Counted from the first letter of the stretch, positions 1 through 9,509 are shown. The stretch is 64,000 bases of DNA from Microbacterium indicum DSM 19969 (GCF_000422385.1 NZ_KE383821.1:53585-117584); one strand, 5' to 3'. Made by a program: numbers and translations. The notes: generated from the sequence alone by a model not told the origin.

Positions 1-33
1 CTCGTATCCCGCGTTCAGGACGAGGGTGCGCAT
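1..33 (-). CDS. HNH endonuclease, 5' end only (partial)
   Basis: Only the first 11 codons lie in the window, reading MRTLVLNAGYE from an ATG at 33 and running off the left edge. This start is typical of a conserved actinobacterial HNH endonuclease family; that identification is from memory of the family's N-terminus and rests on few residues. A Shine-Dalgarno AAAGGA sits six bases before the ATG, so this gene is translated with a leader. Upstream, on the same strand, lies a short region with its own intrinsic terminator (113-141). Confidence 0.55.
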   Translation of the reverse strand, partial: MRTLVLNAGYE

Positions 34-112
34 ACGCGGATTCCTTTCGATACGGCCCGGATGGCTTCCGAGCTCTGCATTGTGGAATCGCCGACAGCCC
101 GCGCGGAGGACG

Positions 113-141
113 AAAAAAGGCGCTGCCCGAAGGGCAACGCC
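113..141 (-). terminator. Intrinsic terminator in the leader of the HNH gene
   Basis: On the minus strand the stem GGCGTTGCCC, a TTCG loop and GGCAGCGCC are followed by six T residues. This is a textbook Rho-independent terminator. It points toward the HNH gene start at 33, so it would end a short transcript begun upstream, or act as an attenuator for the HNH gene. Confidence 0.75.
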
Positions 142-289
142 ACGTCTGCGACCGCGCTCAGAGCGCGGCATGTGCACACAGAATGCCTCAGAACATAGCG
201 ACCCAGCGCAACCGTGGTTCGGGTGCGTGCGCGCTGATCCATGAGGCTCTCCTTTCGCGTGCGGCTGGTGCGGCGACGCGTAAAGAGTA
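113..289 (-). ncRNA. Candidate small RNA or attenuated leader upstream of the HNH gene
   Basis: A -10-like TACTCT (84 to 89 in the 200s, on the minus strand) precedes a transcript of about 165 bases that would end at the intrinsic terminator 113-141. Inside it an ATG at 242 has a strong Shine-Dalgarno (AAAGGAG) and opens a reading frame with cysteines early on (VCTCR), which could be a leader peptide; that frame continues through the terminator to about position 15. The rest of the interval 34-340 holds no other supported gene. Whether this is a small RNA, a leader peptide with attenuation, or both cannot be told from sequence. Confidence 0.35.
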
Positions 290-340
290 ACGCACGCGAC
301 ACGCCCGGCGGCGCGACGGGAGGTTAAATCGCGGAGAACA

Positions 341-381
341 CGAGAACGCCCGCCCCTCGGGAGGAGGAGCGGGCGTTCTCG
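341..381 (-). terminator. Terminator of the M23 peptidase gene
   Basis: A perfect 13-bp stem (CGAGAACGCCCGC with its complement) encloses a 15-base loop, just past the stop codon of the peptidase gene on the minus strand. Confidence 0.7.
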
Positions 382-394
382 GAAGGGCTTCGGA

Positions 395-1321
395 TCAGAA
401 GGTTCCCATGACGTCGTAGACGAGCGAGCCGTTCTGGTGGATCTCGAGGTGCAGGTGGCAGGCCGTCGAGTAGCCGGTGCTGCCGACGTAGCCGATGACC
501 TGGCCCTGGGTGATCGACTGACCGACCGAGACCGAGATCGACTGCATGTGGCCGTTGCCGAAGGTGAGGTTCTGGCCGTCGACCGTCGACGAGTACTTGA
601 CGAAGTTGCCGTAGCCGCCCGTGACGCCCGCCGTCTCGACGACGCCGTCGGCGGCCGCGTAGATCGGGGTGCCGCACGCGATCAGGAGGTCCTGGCCCTC
701 GTGGAGGCTCGCGTAGTGACCGCTGTGGTAGCCGACGCCGTCGCCGAGCGTGTAGCCGCCGGGGAGCGGGAACACGAGGCCGTTGACCGGCGTCGCGGTC
801 GACGCGCTCGCGACCGTTCCGCTCGCCTCGTCGGTCGACGTGGAGTCGACCGTGGACGACGCCGCGGCCGCGGCGGCCGCAGCCTGCTCCTTGGCGCGCT
901 CGAGCGCCTCTTCCTCGGCCTTCTTCTGCGCGATCTCCTCGGCCGTCGTGGCCGAGTAGTCGGTCGTCGAGAGACCCGACTGCTGGACGTCCTCGCTCGA
1001 CGCGAACGACTGGGCGTCGCCCGAGGCGACGTCGCGGACGCTCGCGCTGTCGGAGGCCGACGCCGTGGCGCCGCCCTGCGTGACGGCGTAGGCGGGGATC
1101 GCGACACCCGCGATCAGGGCGAGTGCGGCGACGAGCGTTCCGACCGTGCGGAACGGCTTGGATCCGCGGGCCCGGCGGGGCGCGGACGACGAAGGACGTC
1201 GGGTCGCGCGCTCAGCGCTTCGGGCTTCGCGGCGCGCGGCAGCCACCATACGGCGACTCGTCAGCGGTCGGGCTGAGCCCGACTCGGCGAGCTCGTCGCC
1301 GTTCGTGGGGGTGTTCGACAA
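395..1321 (-). CDS. M23-family peptidoglycan endopeptidase, membrane-anchored or secreted
   Basis: The 308-residue protein is predicted to cut peptide cross-links of the cell wall. The N-terminus is basic and followed by one hydrophobic helix (about residues 59-80, ending IPAYA) that could be a signal peptide or anchor. Next come a Ser/Ala-rich stretch and a charged helix rich in E, K and A (about 125-155, probably coiled coil). The C-terminal M23 (LytM) domain shows the zinc motifs H-E-G-Q-D and H-L-H. The start is a TTG at 1321 with GGAGG seven bases before it. The 185-base leader upstream contains a possible c-di-AMP riboswitch, in line with the known link of that riboswitch to wall hydrolases in actinobacteria. 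Confidence 0.85.
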   Translation of the reverse strand: MSNTPTNGDELAESGSARPLTSRRMVAAARREARSAERATRRPSSSAPRRARGSKPFRTVGTLVAALALIAGVAIPAYAVTQGGATASASDSASVRDVASGDAQSFASSEDVQQSGLSTTDYSATTAEEIAQKKAEEEALERAKEQAAAAAAAASSTVDSTSTDEASGTVASASTATPVNGLVFPLPGGYTLGDGVGYHSGHYASLHEGQDLLIACGTPIYAAADGVVETAGVTGGYGNFVKYSSTVDGQNLTFGNGHMQSISVSVGQSITQGQVIGYVGSTGYSTACHLHLEIHQNGSLVYDVMGTF

Positions 1322-1324
1322 TGG

Positions 1325-1470
1325 GGTTCCTCCGTCGCCTCGCGCTCAGGGACGCGCCGACTCGCCAGCACTGGGTTGGGGGCACAGTGTGACTCCGCGG
1401 GAAGGGCGAGCCGGAGAGGCGATTTCCCACAGAGCTACCGGGTGGTATCGCTCCACGGTAACGAAAGATA
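1325..1470 (-). promoter_or_regulatory. Possible c-di-AMP (ydaO/yuaA) riboswitch
   Basis: The leader of the M23 gene contains, on the minus strand, AACCCAGTGCTGGCGAGTCGG (split here as AACCCAGTGCTGG and CGAGTCGG; 1356-1378). It resembles the family core (ACCCA, a closing helix, then GGGGUGAAUCGG). A purine-rich segment ending in GGAGG follows before the start codon. The placement upstream of a cell-wall hydrolase matches the family's known use in actinobacteria. The match was made by eye and several core bases differ, so a covariance-model search is needed to confirm it. Confidence 0.4.
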
Positions 1471-1506
1471 ACGGAAAAGTCACGCTCCGATCACGGAGCC
1501 CAGGAA

Positions 1507-2205
1507 CTACTCGGCCGCGAGGAACACGTGGGCCGCGATGTCGACGGGCAGCTCGATGCCCTCGTCGACCCCGTCGACCTGCACGAGGACGTAGCCCTCG
1601 CTGTACCGGAAGTCGGCCTGAGCGCCCGGCATGACGCCGGCGTCGCGCAGCTGGCCGAGCAGCTCGGGCTCGACCTGGATCGGCTCCGCGAGGCGCCGGA
1701 CCGTGCCCTGGATCGGCGCTCCCGCCGCGTCGAGCTTCTTCACGGCGCTGATCACGCCGTCGCCGAAGTCGACGGGCACGTCGTCGTCGCCGAGGCCTGC
1801 GAGGCCTGGGATCGGGTTGCCGTACGGCGACTCGTCGGGGTGGCCCAGGAGCTCGACGAGGCGACGCTCGACGCCCTCGCTCATGACATGCTCCCAGCGG
1901 CAGGCCTCCTCGTGGACGTAGGCCCAGTCGAGGCCGATGACGTCGCTGAGGAGGCGCTCGGCGAGGCGGTGCTTGCGCATGACCTCGATCGCCGTGCGGC
2001 GGCCGAGCTCGGTGAAGACCAGGCGACGGTCCTCTCCGACGTGCATGAGGCCGTCGCGCTCCATGCGGCCGACCGTCTGCGACACCGTCGGTCCCGAGTG
2101 GCCGAGGCGCTCGGAGATACGCGCGCGGAGAGGCACGACGCCCTCCTCCTCGAGCTCGAGGACGGCCTTGAGGTACATCTCGGTGGTGTCGATCAGGTCA
2201 ACCAT
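1507..2205 (-). CDS. ideR: IdeR/DtxR iron-dependent transcriptional repressor
   Basis: The 232-residue protein has the IdeR layout: winged helix (1-75, with SGPTVSQTVGRMERDG as recognition helix), metal-binding and dimerisation domain (75-140), and SH3-like C-terminal domain. The metal ligands fall at the same numbers as in mycobacterial IdeR: site 1 H79, E83, H98; site 2 M10, C102, E105, H106. The DIDTTEMYLKAV-type N-terminus also matches. It should bind DNA when loaded with ferrous iron and repress iron-uptake genes. The start is the ATG at 2205. It is a single gene, downstream of serC on the same strand but separated by 82 bases. Confidence 0.93.
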   Translation of the reverse strand: MVDLIDTTEMYLKAVLELEEEGVVPLRARISERLGHSGPTVSQTVGRMERDGLMHVGEDRRLVFTELGRRTAIEVMRKHRLAERLLSDVIGLDWAYVHEEACRWEHVMSEGVERRLVELLGHPDESPYGNPIPGLAGLGDDDVPVDFGDGVISAVKKLDAAGAPIQGTVRRLAEPIQVEPELLGQLRDAGVMPGAQADFRYSEGYVLVQVDGVDEGIELPVDIAAHVFLAAE

Positions 2206-2287
2206 GGGTGCGCTTTCGTCGAACGGATCACGGGTAAGGCCATCCTAATCCGCGGATCCGCGGCGGGCCCGCGGCGTACGGCCGCTG

Positions 2288-3406
<1,119 letters not shown>

Positions 3407-3409
<3 letters not shown>

Positions 3410-3976
3410 GGAGTCGCGCTCGCCGTCTTCGGACGCGTCGTCATCTTCCGACTCGTCGCCTTCATCGTCTTCGTCATCGTGGTCGCCCGCCGAGTCGTCG
3501 AGCTCGTCGATGTCGACGCCGTCGAGGTCGCCCGCATGGAGGATCGGGGCGTCGCCCTCGTCCTCATCCGACTCGTCGTCATCGTCGTAGTCGTCCTCGA
3601 CCTCGTCGTCGTCCGCGTCGGCCTCGGCGTCGTGCGCCGCGGCCTCGGCCGCGGCGGCCTGCGCGGCCTTGTACTCCTCGAGGCGCTGCGACCACGGCAC
3701 CCACTCGGGGGCGAGGATCGCGCCGTCGCCCGGCAGCAGCTCGGCCTCGAGCACCGTCGGCTCGGATCCCTCGACGACGGCGAGCGACACCGTCCAGAAC
3801 CAGTTCGGGTACCCGGGCATCGTGTTCTCGAAGCTCAGCGAGACGACGCCGTCGTCGGCGACGGCGTGGCCGGCGGGCGCGCCGATCGTCTCGGGAGCGG
3901 TGATCTCCCTGAGGGCGGCGAGCGCGAGATCCGTCGCGCCCACGAGGCGCGGATCGGCCTCAGATGTCGATGTCAT
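3407..3976 (-). CDS. DUF3027 domain protein with acidic tail
   Basis: The 189-residue protein has no known function. The N-terminal 85 residues form the DUF3027 region, recognisable by PNWFWTVSLAVV and LLPGDGAILAPEWVPWSQRL. A short alanine-rich helix follows, then about 75 residues that are nearly all D, E, S and G, surely disordered. Its start overlaps the end of the cold-shock gene by 17 bases, so the two are probably cotranscribed; the same pairing is common in actinobacteria. The serC -10 element lies within its last codons. Confidence 0.75.
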
Positions 3977-4340
3977 CGGCGACCTTCCGGAGGACCTGCG
4001 CGACCTTGCGCGCGTGCGAGTTGGAGGGGTAGCGGCCGCGGCGCAGGTCGCCGCCCATGCCGTCGAGCAGCTTCACGAGATCCTCGACGATGATCGCCAT
4101 CTCGTCGGCGGGGCGCCGGTGCGCCTTCACGGCGCTCGGCGGGGCGTCGAGCACGCGCACCGAGAGCGCCTGCGGGCCCTTGCGGCCGTCGGCGACGCCG
4201 AACTCGAGGCGCGTGCCCGGACGCAGGGACGCGTCGGCGGGAAGTGCGCTGGCGTGCAGGAACACGTCCTGCCCGTCGTCGGACGAGATGAAGCCGAAGC
4301 CCTTCTCGTCGTCGTAGAACCTGACCTTGCCGGTGGGCAT
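3960..4340 (-). CDS. Cold-shock domain protein with C-terminal extension
   Basis: The 126-residue protein starts with a cold-shock domain (1-65), whose RNA-binding motifs appear as KGFGFI and DVFLHAS. It continues with about 60 residues unlike the short Csps (a helical, basic segment ending VLRKVADDIDI). It should bind single-stranded RNA or DNA. The ATG at 4340 with GAGG before it is the start; the frame stays open further upstream but without homology. It overlaps the DUF3027 gene by 17 bases. Confidence 0.85.
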   Translation of the reverse strand: MPTGKVRFYDDEKGFGFISSDDGQDVFLHASALPADASLRPGTRLEFGVADGRKGPQALSVRVLDAPPSAVKAHRRPADEMAIIVEDLVKLLDGMGGDLRRGRYPSNSHARKVAQVLRKVADDIDI

Positions 4341-4435
4341 GGCTACCTCACTGCTGCTGTAAACGAACGAAGAGGGATCGCGCTGATCCCTCTCCTCCAG
4401 GATACCCGCGAGGCCGCGCACGGTTCCGTGTGCAC

Positions 4436-4441
4436 TAGTCT
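4436..4441 (+). promoter_or_regulatory. -10 element of the small membrane protein operon, leaderless type
   Basis: TAGTCT, then seven bases, then the ATG at 4449. Confidence 0.5.
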
Positions 4442-4448
4442 CGAGGGG

Positions 4449-4718
4449 ATGAGCACGTCGCGCAATGACGGACCCCCGGTCCGGCGGATCGACAGGATCC
4501 TCGCCTTCATGTCGCTGGGGATCGTCATGCTCTCGATCGTCTGCTTCCTCGCCGTGATCATCGCGAGCGCCGCGGGCGTCCCGCACGAGGCGATGGGCGA
4601 GGGCGCGTGGCCCATGGTGTCGATGATCGTCATGATCGGGCCGATCATCGCGTTCGTCCTCCTGCTCGTGCTGCTCGTCATGAGCTTCATCCGGCGGGGC
4701 AGGGCCAACAGGGGATGA
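4449..4718 (+). CDS. Small two-helix membrane protein
   Basis: The 89-residue protein has a short basic N-terminus (PPVRRIDRI), two clear transmembrane helices (about 22-45 and 58-80) and a basic tail (RRGRANRG). Homologues in related genomes are sometimes named 'multidrug ABC transporter ATPase', which the sequence does not support: there is no nucleotide-binding motif. Its stop overlaps the start of the next gene (ATGA at 4715-4718), so it heads an operon with the helicase-associated gene. The function is unknown. Confidence 0.7.
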   Translation: MSTSRNDGPPVRRIDRILAFMSLGIVMLSIVCFLAVIIASAAGVPHEAMGEGAWPMVSMIVMIGPIIAFVLLLVLLVMSFIRRGRANRG

Positions 4719-6394
4719 ACCGGGTCGACGGCGGCGCGGCCCGTCGGATCGCGGAGGCGCTCGGCGCCTCCGACGATCACGACCTCGCGCGGCTGTTCGC
4801 GGCCCGACGGATCTCCCCCGCCTCGGCTCCCGCGTCGACCTGGCGCGACTTCTTCGACGCGGCCGAGTCGCTCCTCCAACCCGAGGCGATCGCGGCCGCC
4901 GTCGCGGGCCTCCCGCGCGCCGAGCTCGCGGCGCTGACGCACGGGGATCCGATCCGCCTCCTCGGCCTGACCGACGCTGAGGGTCGGGCGATCGCCCCCG
5001 TCGCCGCCGCGATCGGCGACGCCGAGATCGACGCGGCGCCCGCTCAGGACCCCCGGCCCGCGTCCGACGACGCGGCCGCTCGGGCGGCCGAACGCGCCTT
5101 CACGACCGTGACGGCGATCGGCGACATCGCGATCGGAGCCCTGACCGCGCCCCTCGCGCGGGTCGGCACGGGGGCGCTCGCGGCGGGAGACCGGCGCCGG
5201 CTCGTCGACGAGCAGATCGTGCGCGAGGGCGAGGCCGACCTCGTCGTGCGCCTCGCGGTCGTGACGGGCGTCCTCCGCAGCGAGGGCCGCGCGATCGGGA
5301 CGACGCCGGACGGATCCGCGTGGGTCCAGCTGTCGACGCCCGAGCGGTGGGCGCGCCTCGCGGGATCCCTGCGCGATGCGCTCCCGGCCGGGCTTCGCGA
5401 CGGCGCGGGGTGGATCGACCCCGCACTGTGGGCCGGCGCGTACCCCCTCGACCCCGCGTGGCCCGCCGCCGCCGCCGAGTGGACGGCGCTCGCCGACCTG
5501 CTGGGCCTCATCGCGTCGGACGGCGAGCCCGCGTGGGCCGAGCCGCTGCGCCGCGGGGACGCCCCGGATCCCGCCCTCCTCGCCGCCCTCCTGCCGAGCG
5601 AGGTCGACCGCCTCTACCTGCAGAACGACCTCTCGGCGATCAGCCCCGGCCCCCTCGCGCCCGCGCTCGACGTGCGGCTGCGCACCATGGCGGTGCGCGA
5701 ATCGCACGCGCAGGCGTCGACCTACCGCTTCACGGAGGCGTCGCTCGCGGCGGCCGTGGGGCGCGGCGAGACCGCCGAGTCGATGCGCGAATTCCTCACG
5801 GGGCTCTCGCTCTCCGGGCTCCCGCAGCCGCTCGGCTACCTCATCGACCGCGTCGCCGATCGCTACGGCCTCGTGCGCGTCGGGACCGACCCCGCCCTCG
5901 GCCACACGATCGTGACGAGCCCCGCCCCCGACGTGCTCCGCACCCTCGCCGTCGACCAGGCGCTCTCGTCGCTCGGGCTCGTCCGCGACGGCGAGGTCCT
6001 GCGCTCGCGCGCCTCGCGCGACGCCGTGTACTGGGCGCTGTCCGACGCGCGGTACCCGGTCGTCGCGGTCGACGACGAGGGATCCGCGCGCACCCTCGAG
6101 CGCGGCAGAATCGTCGAGGCCCAGGACGAGCACTCGTACGACGAGCTCATCGCGCGGCTCCGCGCCGGGCAGGGCCCCGACGCCGACGCCGCCTGGCTCG
6201 AGCGCGAGCTCGACGCGGCCGTGCGCGAGCGCGCCACGATCGTCGTCGAGGTCGCGATGCCCGACGGATCCGTCCGCGAGCTGCGCCTCGAGGCGACGGG
6301 CATGGGCGGCGGGCGGATGCGCGGCCTCGATGCGGCGGCCGACGTCGAGCGAACCCTTCCGGTCTCGCTGATCCGCTCGATGCGGCGCCTCTGA
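4715..6394 (+). CDS. Helicase-associated protein (XPB/Ssl2-like C-terminal domain)
   Basis: The 559-residue protein has no Walker motifs. It belongs to the actinobacterial family with a 'helicase conserved C-terminal' XPB/Ssl2-like domain, always next to an XPB-type helicase as here (36-base gap). Recognisable segments are the DRLYLQNDLSAISPGPLAP region (about 300-320) and a C-terminal part resembling WYL-type ligand-sensing folds. It probably works with the downstream helicase in DNA repair or transcription-coupled processes; this is inferred from the pairing. It starts inside the stop codon of the small membrane protein gene. Confidence 0.8.
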   Translation: MNRVDGGAARRIAEALGASDDHDLARLFAARRISPASAPASTWRDFFDAAESLLQPEAIAAAVAGLPRAELAALTHGDPIRLLGLTDAEGRAIAPVAAAIGDAEIDAAPAQDPRPASDDAAARAAERAFTTVTAIGDIAIGALTAPLARVGTGALAAGDRRRLVDEQIVREGEADLVVRLAVVTGVLRSEGRAIGTTPDGSAWVQLSTPERWARLAGSLRDALPAGLRDGAGWIDPALWAGAYPLDPAWPAAAAEWTALADLLGLIASDGEPAWAEPLRRGDAPDPALLAALLPSEVDRLYLQNDLSAISPGPLAPALDVRLRTMAVRESHAQASTYRFTEASLAAAVGRGETAESMREFLTGLSLSGLPQPLGYLIDRVADRYGLVRVGTDPALGHTIVTSPAPDVLRTLAVDQALSSLGLVRDGEVLRSRASRDAVYWALSDARYPVVAVDDEGSARTLERGRIVEAQDEHSYDELIARLRAGQGPDADAAWLERELDAAVRERATIVVEVAMPDGSVRELRLEATGMGGGRMRGLDAAADVERTLPVSLIRSMRRL

Positions 6395-6429
6395 TCCGGA
6401 GCCGCCACGGGCGGATAAAATGGGGAGCT

Positions 6430-8073
6430 ATGGCTGACGGACCCCTCATCGTCCAGAGCGACCGCACCGTGCTGCTCGAGGTCGCCCACCCCGATGCCGA
6501 GGCGGCGCGTCACGCGCTCGCGGTGTTCGCGGAGCTGGAGCGCGCCCCCGAGCACATCCACACCTACCGGATCACGCGGCTCGGGCTGTGGAACGCGCGC
6601 GCCGCGGGGCACACGGCCGACGACATGCTCGAGACGCTCGACCGGTGGAGCCGCTTCCCCGTGCCGCCGTCGGTGTCGACCGACCTGCGCGACACCGTGA
6701 ACCGCTACGGGCGCCTCACGATCCGCCGCGGCGACGAGGGCGAGCTGCTGCTCGCCTCCGACGACCGCGCCGTTCTGCAGGAGGTGTCGCGCAACAAGCG
6801 CATCGCCAACCTCCTGCTCACCCACCCGACGCCCGAGACGTGGATCATCGACGACTGGGCGCGCGGGCAGATCAAGCAGGAGCTGCTCAAGATCGGCTGG
6901 CCCGCCGAGGACCTCGCGGGCTACACCCCCGGCACGCCCCACGAGATCCACCTCGACGAGGACGGCTGGAACCTGCGGCCGTACCAGCAGCAGGCCGTCG
7001 ACACGTTCCAGCACGACGGATCCGGTGTCGTCGTCCTCCCCTGCGGCGCGGGCAAGACGCTCGTCGGCGCCGGCGCCATGGCGGCGACGGGCACGACGAC
7101 CCTGATCCTCGTGACGAACACGGTGTCGGCGCGGCAGTGGCGCGACGAGCTGCTCAAGCGCACGACGCTGACCGAGGACGAGATCGGCGAGTACTCGGGC
7201 CAGGTCAAGGAGATCAAGCCCGTCACGATCGCGACCTACCAGATCCTCACCTCGAAGCGGAAGGGCCAGTACGCGCACCTCGACGTGCTCGACGCGCTCG
7301 ACTGGGGCCTCATCGTCTACGACGAGGTGCACCTGCTGCCCGCGCCCGTCTTCAAGCTGACGGCCGACCTGCAGGCGCGCCGCCGCCTCGGCCTCACCGC
7401 GACGCTCGTGCGCGAGGACGGCCGCGAGGGCGACGTGTTCAGCCTCATCGGCCCCAAGCGCTTCGACGCGCCCTGGAAGGAGATCGAGGCCCAGGGCTAC
7501 ATCTCCCCCGCCGCCTGCTACGAGGTGCGCATCGATCTGCCGGCGTCGGAGCGCCTCGAATACGCGGCCGCCGCCGATGAGGACCGGTACCGGATCGCGT
7601 CGACCGCGACGGCGAAGATCGACGCGGCCCGCGAGATCATCGCCCGCCACGAGGGCGAGCAGATCCTCGTGATCGGCCAGTACCTCGACCAGCTGCAGGA
7701 GCTGAGCGACGCCCTCGGCGCCCCGCAGATCACGGGGGCGACGCCCGTCGACGAGCGCGAGCGGCTGTTCCAGGCGTTCCGCGAGGGGTCCCTCAAGCTG
7801 CTCGTCGTGTCGAAGGTCGCGAACTTCTCGGTCGACCTGCCCGACGCGTCGGTCGCGATCCAGGTGTCGGGGTCGTTCGGCTCGCGCCAGGAGGAGGCGC
7901 AGCGCCTCGGCCGCCTTCTGCGCCCCAAGTCGACCGATCACACCGCGAGCTTCTACACCCTCATCGCGCGCGACACCGTCGACCAGGACTTCGCCCAGAA
8001 CCGCCAGCGCTTCCTGTCGGAGCAGGGCTACAGCTACGAGATCCTCGACACCGACGACCTGATCGCGGCATAG
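6430..8073 (+). CDS. XPB/RAD25-type DNA helicase
   Basis: The 547-residue superfamily-2 helicase has an N-terminal damage-recognition-like region (1-170), then the motor: Walker A PCGAGKT at 204-210, DEVH at 298-301, LTAT (motif III), and motif VI in RQEEAQRLGRLLRPK. It matches bacterial XPB homologues that unwind DNA 3' to 5'. TAAAAT lies ten bases before the ATG, but it is probably also read through from the upstream helicase-associated gene. Just past the stop the first pair of 57-bp palindromes begins. Confidence 0.92.
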   Translation: MADGPLIVQSDRTVLLEVAHPDAEAARHALAVFAELERAPEHIHTYRITRLGLWNARAAGHTADDMLETLDRWSRFPVPPSVSTDLRDTVNRYGRLTIRRGDEGELLLASDDRAVLQEVSRNKRIANLLLTHPTPETWIIDDWARGQIKQELLKIGWPAEDLAGYTPGTPHEIHLDEDGWNLRPYQQQAVDTFQHDGSGVVVLPCGAGKTLVGAGAMAATGTTTLILVTNTVSARQWRDELLKRTTLTEDEIGEYSGQVKEIKPVTIATYQILTSKRKGQYAHLDVLDALDWGLIVYDEVHLLPAPVFKLTADLQARRRLGLTATLVREDGREGDVFSLIGPKRFDAPWKEIEAQGYISPAACYEVRIDLPASERLEYAAAADEDRYRIASTATAKIDAAREIIARHEGEQILVIGQYLDQLQELSDALGAPQITGATPVDERERLFQAFREGSLKLLVVSKVANFSVDLPDASVAIQVSGSFGSRQEEAQRLGRLLRPKSTDHTASFYTLIARDTVDQDFAQNRQRFLSEQGYSYEILDTDDLIAA

Positions 8074-8090
8074 CGCGCCGCGCGCGCCGC

Positions 8091-8147
8091 TCCGGGTGCG
8101 CGAGTGGTCGCCCGAGCGGGCGATTCGCGACCACCTGCGCACCCGGA
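8091..8147. repeat. 57-bp palindromic element, family A copy 1
   Basis: This imperfect palindrome begins TCCGGGTGCGC and ends GCGCACCCGGA; 19 of 21 arm positions pair, with a 15-base centre. It forms a head-to-tail dimer with copy 2 (period 73 bp). Confidence 0.9.
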
Positions 8148-8163
8148 AGGATCCGCGGCCCGC

Positions 8164-8220
8164 TCCGGGTACGCGAATGGTCACCCGGGCGGGCGATTCG
8201 CGACCACCTGCGCACCCGGA
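8164..8220. repeat. 57-bp palindromic element, family A copy 2
   Basis: Same length and arms as copy 1 (TCCGGGTACGCGAATGGTC, matched by GACCACCTGCGCACCCGGA), 16 bases after it. The linker is AGGATCCGCGGCCCGC. Confidence 0.9.
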
Positions 8221-8300
8221 ACGGATCCGATCGGCCGCGCCGCGAGATCTTCCTGTGGATAACCCGTTTCGGCTCCGTCCGACAGGGCACCGTGAAGAGC

Positions 8301-9218
8301 ATGGAATCCTCTCTCGGCCCCGCGTTCCTCGTGCGCGACGCGCTCGCGTCGGGCATGACGCGCGGGCAGCTGCGACGGCCGCGCTGGGATCATCCCTTCC
8401 ACTCGATCCGCGCCGAACCGGATCTGCTCGCCGAGAGCGGGCGCGAGGAACGGATCCGCGGGCTCGCCCGCGCCTTCGCCCCGCGGCTCGGAACGGGCCA
8501 CGTCTTCAGCCACGAGACCGCGGCCGTCCTCTATGGGGCGCCTGTCCCGGTCGGCGACGAACGGATCCACGTCAGCGCACTCGGCGACGCGGCGTTCCCG
8601 CGGTCGCGGGGCGTCCGAGCCCACCGCGAGCGCTCGCCTCTCGCCCGTGTGGCGGAGGTCGACGGACTGCCGGTCGCGTCGCCGCCGACGACGTGGGCGC
8701 AGCTCGGGCATCTGCCTGTCGACGACATCGTCGCCGTCGGCGACTTCCTGTGCCGGGTGTGGCGGGTCGGGGTCGGCCGCCCGGATCCCGGGCGTCCCCC
8801 TCTCGCGACGATCGACGAGCTGCGCGCGGCGGCGAGCGGGCGCCGCGTCGGAGCATCGGATCTCCGGGCCGCGCTCGAGTGGATCCGCCGAGACAGCTGG
8901 TCTCCGCGCGAGTCGAAGCTGCGGTGCGCGATCCTGCGCGCGGGTCTGCCCGAGCCCGATCTCAACGTCGACGTCCGCGACGCATCCAGCCGCTTCCTCG
9001 GATGCGTCGACATGGCGTATCGGCGGCTGAGGATCGCGGTCGAGTACCAGGGCGCGATGCACGCCGAGACCTACGCGCAGGACATCGAGCGGATCGAGCG
9101 CCTCCGCGCGGCCGGGTGGATCGTGCTGCAGGTCACGAAGGATCTGCTCGCCCGCCCGCCCGAGCTCCGCGCGCGGATCGCGGCCGCCCTCCGCGCGCGC
9201 GGCGCCCTCATCCGCTGA
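8301..9218 (+). CDS. Winged-helix plus Vsr/DUF559-like nuclease domain protein
   Basis: The 305-residue protein of unknown function has two parts. Residues 1-95 resemble the helix-turn-helix N-terminus of AbiEi-like proteins (FLVRDALASGMTRGQLRR, HVFSHETAAVLYG). The C-terminal third looks like a PD-(D/E)XK nuclease of the Vsr/DUF559 type: E in RESKLR, D in GCVDMAY and E-x-Q in AVEYQG, followed by the basic helix IERIERLRAAGW. There is no toxin partner beside it, so a toxin-antitoxin role is not supported. A GTG nine bases upstream (8292) is an alternative start; neither has a good ribosome site. It sits between one dimer (5') and two dimers (3') of family A palindromes, the only genes-and-repeats unit of this sort on this side of the window. 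Confidence 0.65.
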   Translation: MESSLGPAFLVRDALASGMTRGQLRRPRWDHPFHSIRAEPDLLAESGREERIRGLARAFAPRLGTGHVFSHETAAVLYGAPVPVGDERIHVSALGDAAFPRSRGVRAHRERSPLARVAEVDGLPVASPPTTWAQLGHLPVDDIVAVGDFLCRVWRVGVGRPDPGRPPLATIDELRAAASGRRVGASDLRAALEWIRRDSWSPRESKLRCAILRAGLPEPDLNVDVRDASSRFLGCVDMAYRRLRIAVEYQGAMHAETYAQDIERIERLRAAGWIVLQVTKDLLARPPELRARIAAALRARGALIR

Positions 9219-9246
9219 CGCGAGCCCCGGAGTGGCGCTCGTACGC

Positions 9247-9303
9247 TCCGGGTGCGCACATGGTCGCGCGAGAGCCCGATCCACGACCGCCTGCGTACCC
9301 GGA
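9247..9303. repeat. 57-bp palindromic element, family A copy 3
   Basis: Begins TCCGGGTGCGCACATGGTCGC and ends CGACCGCCTGCGTACCCGGA; forms a dimer with copy 4 (period 73 bp, 16-base linker ACGAACCGGCCGCCGC). Confidence 0.9.
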
Positions 9304-9319
9304 ACGAACCGGCCGCCGC

Positions 9320-9376
9320 TCCGGGTACGCACATGGTCGCGGCAGGGCCGGATCCGCGACCACATGCGCACCCGGA
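9320..9376. repeat. 57-bp palindromic element, family A copy 4
   Basis: Begins TCCGGGTACGCACATGGTC and ends GACCACATGCGCACCCGGA. Second member of the middle dimer. Together copies 3-6 fill most of the 355-base gap between the nuclease gene and the phosphatase gene. Confidence 0.9.
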
Positions 9377-9436
9377 AGACCCAGCCGCGGATCCCACCGG
9401 GGCCAACGCGGGCCCGCACACCCCGCCCCCGCGCGC

Positions 9437-9493
9437 TCCGGGTACGCATGTGGTCGCGCGCGAGCCGGATCCGCGACCACATGCGCACCCGGA
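9437..9493. repeat. 57-bp palindromic element, family A copy 5
   Basis: Begins TCCGGGTACGCATGTGGTC and ends GACCACATGCGCACCCGGA; forms a dimer with copy 6 (period 73 bp, linker ACGAACCCGCGGCCGC). Confidence 0.9.
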
Positions 9494-9509
9494 ACGAACC
9501 CGCGGCCGC

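Noticed and set aside
4449..4718. Multidrug ABC transporter ATPase
   Set aside because: This name is used for similar proteins, but an 89-residue two-helix protein without Walker motifs cannot be an ATPase.
8301..9218. AbiE-type toxin-antitoxin locus
   Set aside because: Only the winged-helix resemblance supports it; no nucleotidyltransferase toxin (AbiEii) gene follows, here or at 46024-46896, and the C-terminal part looks like a nuclease.
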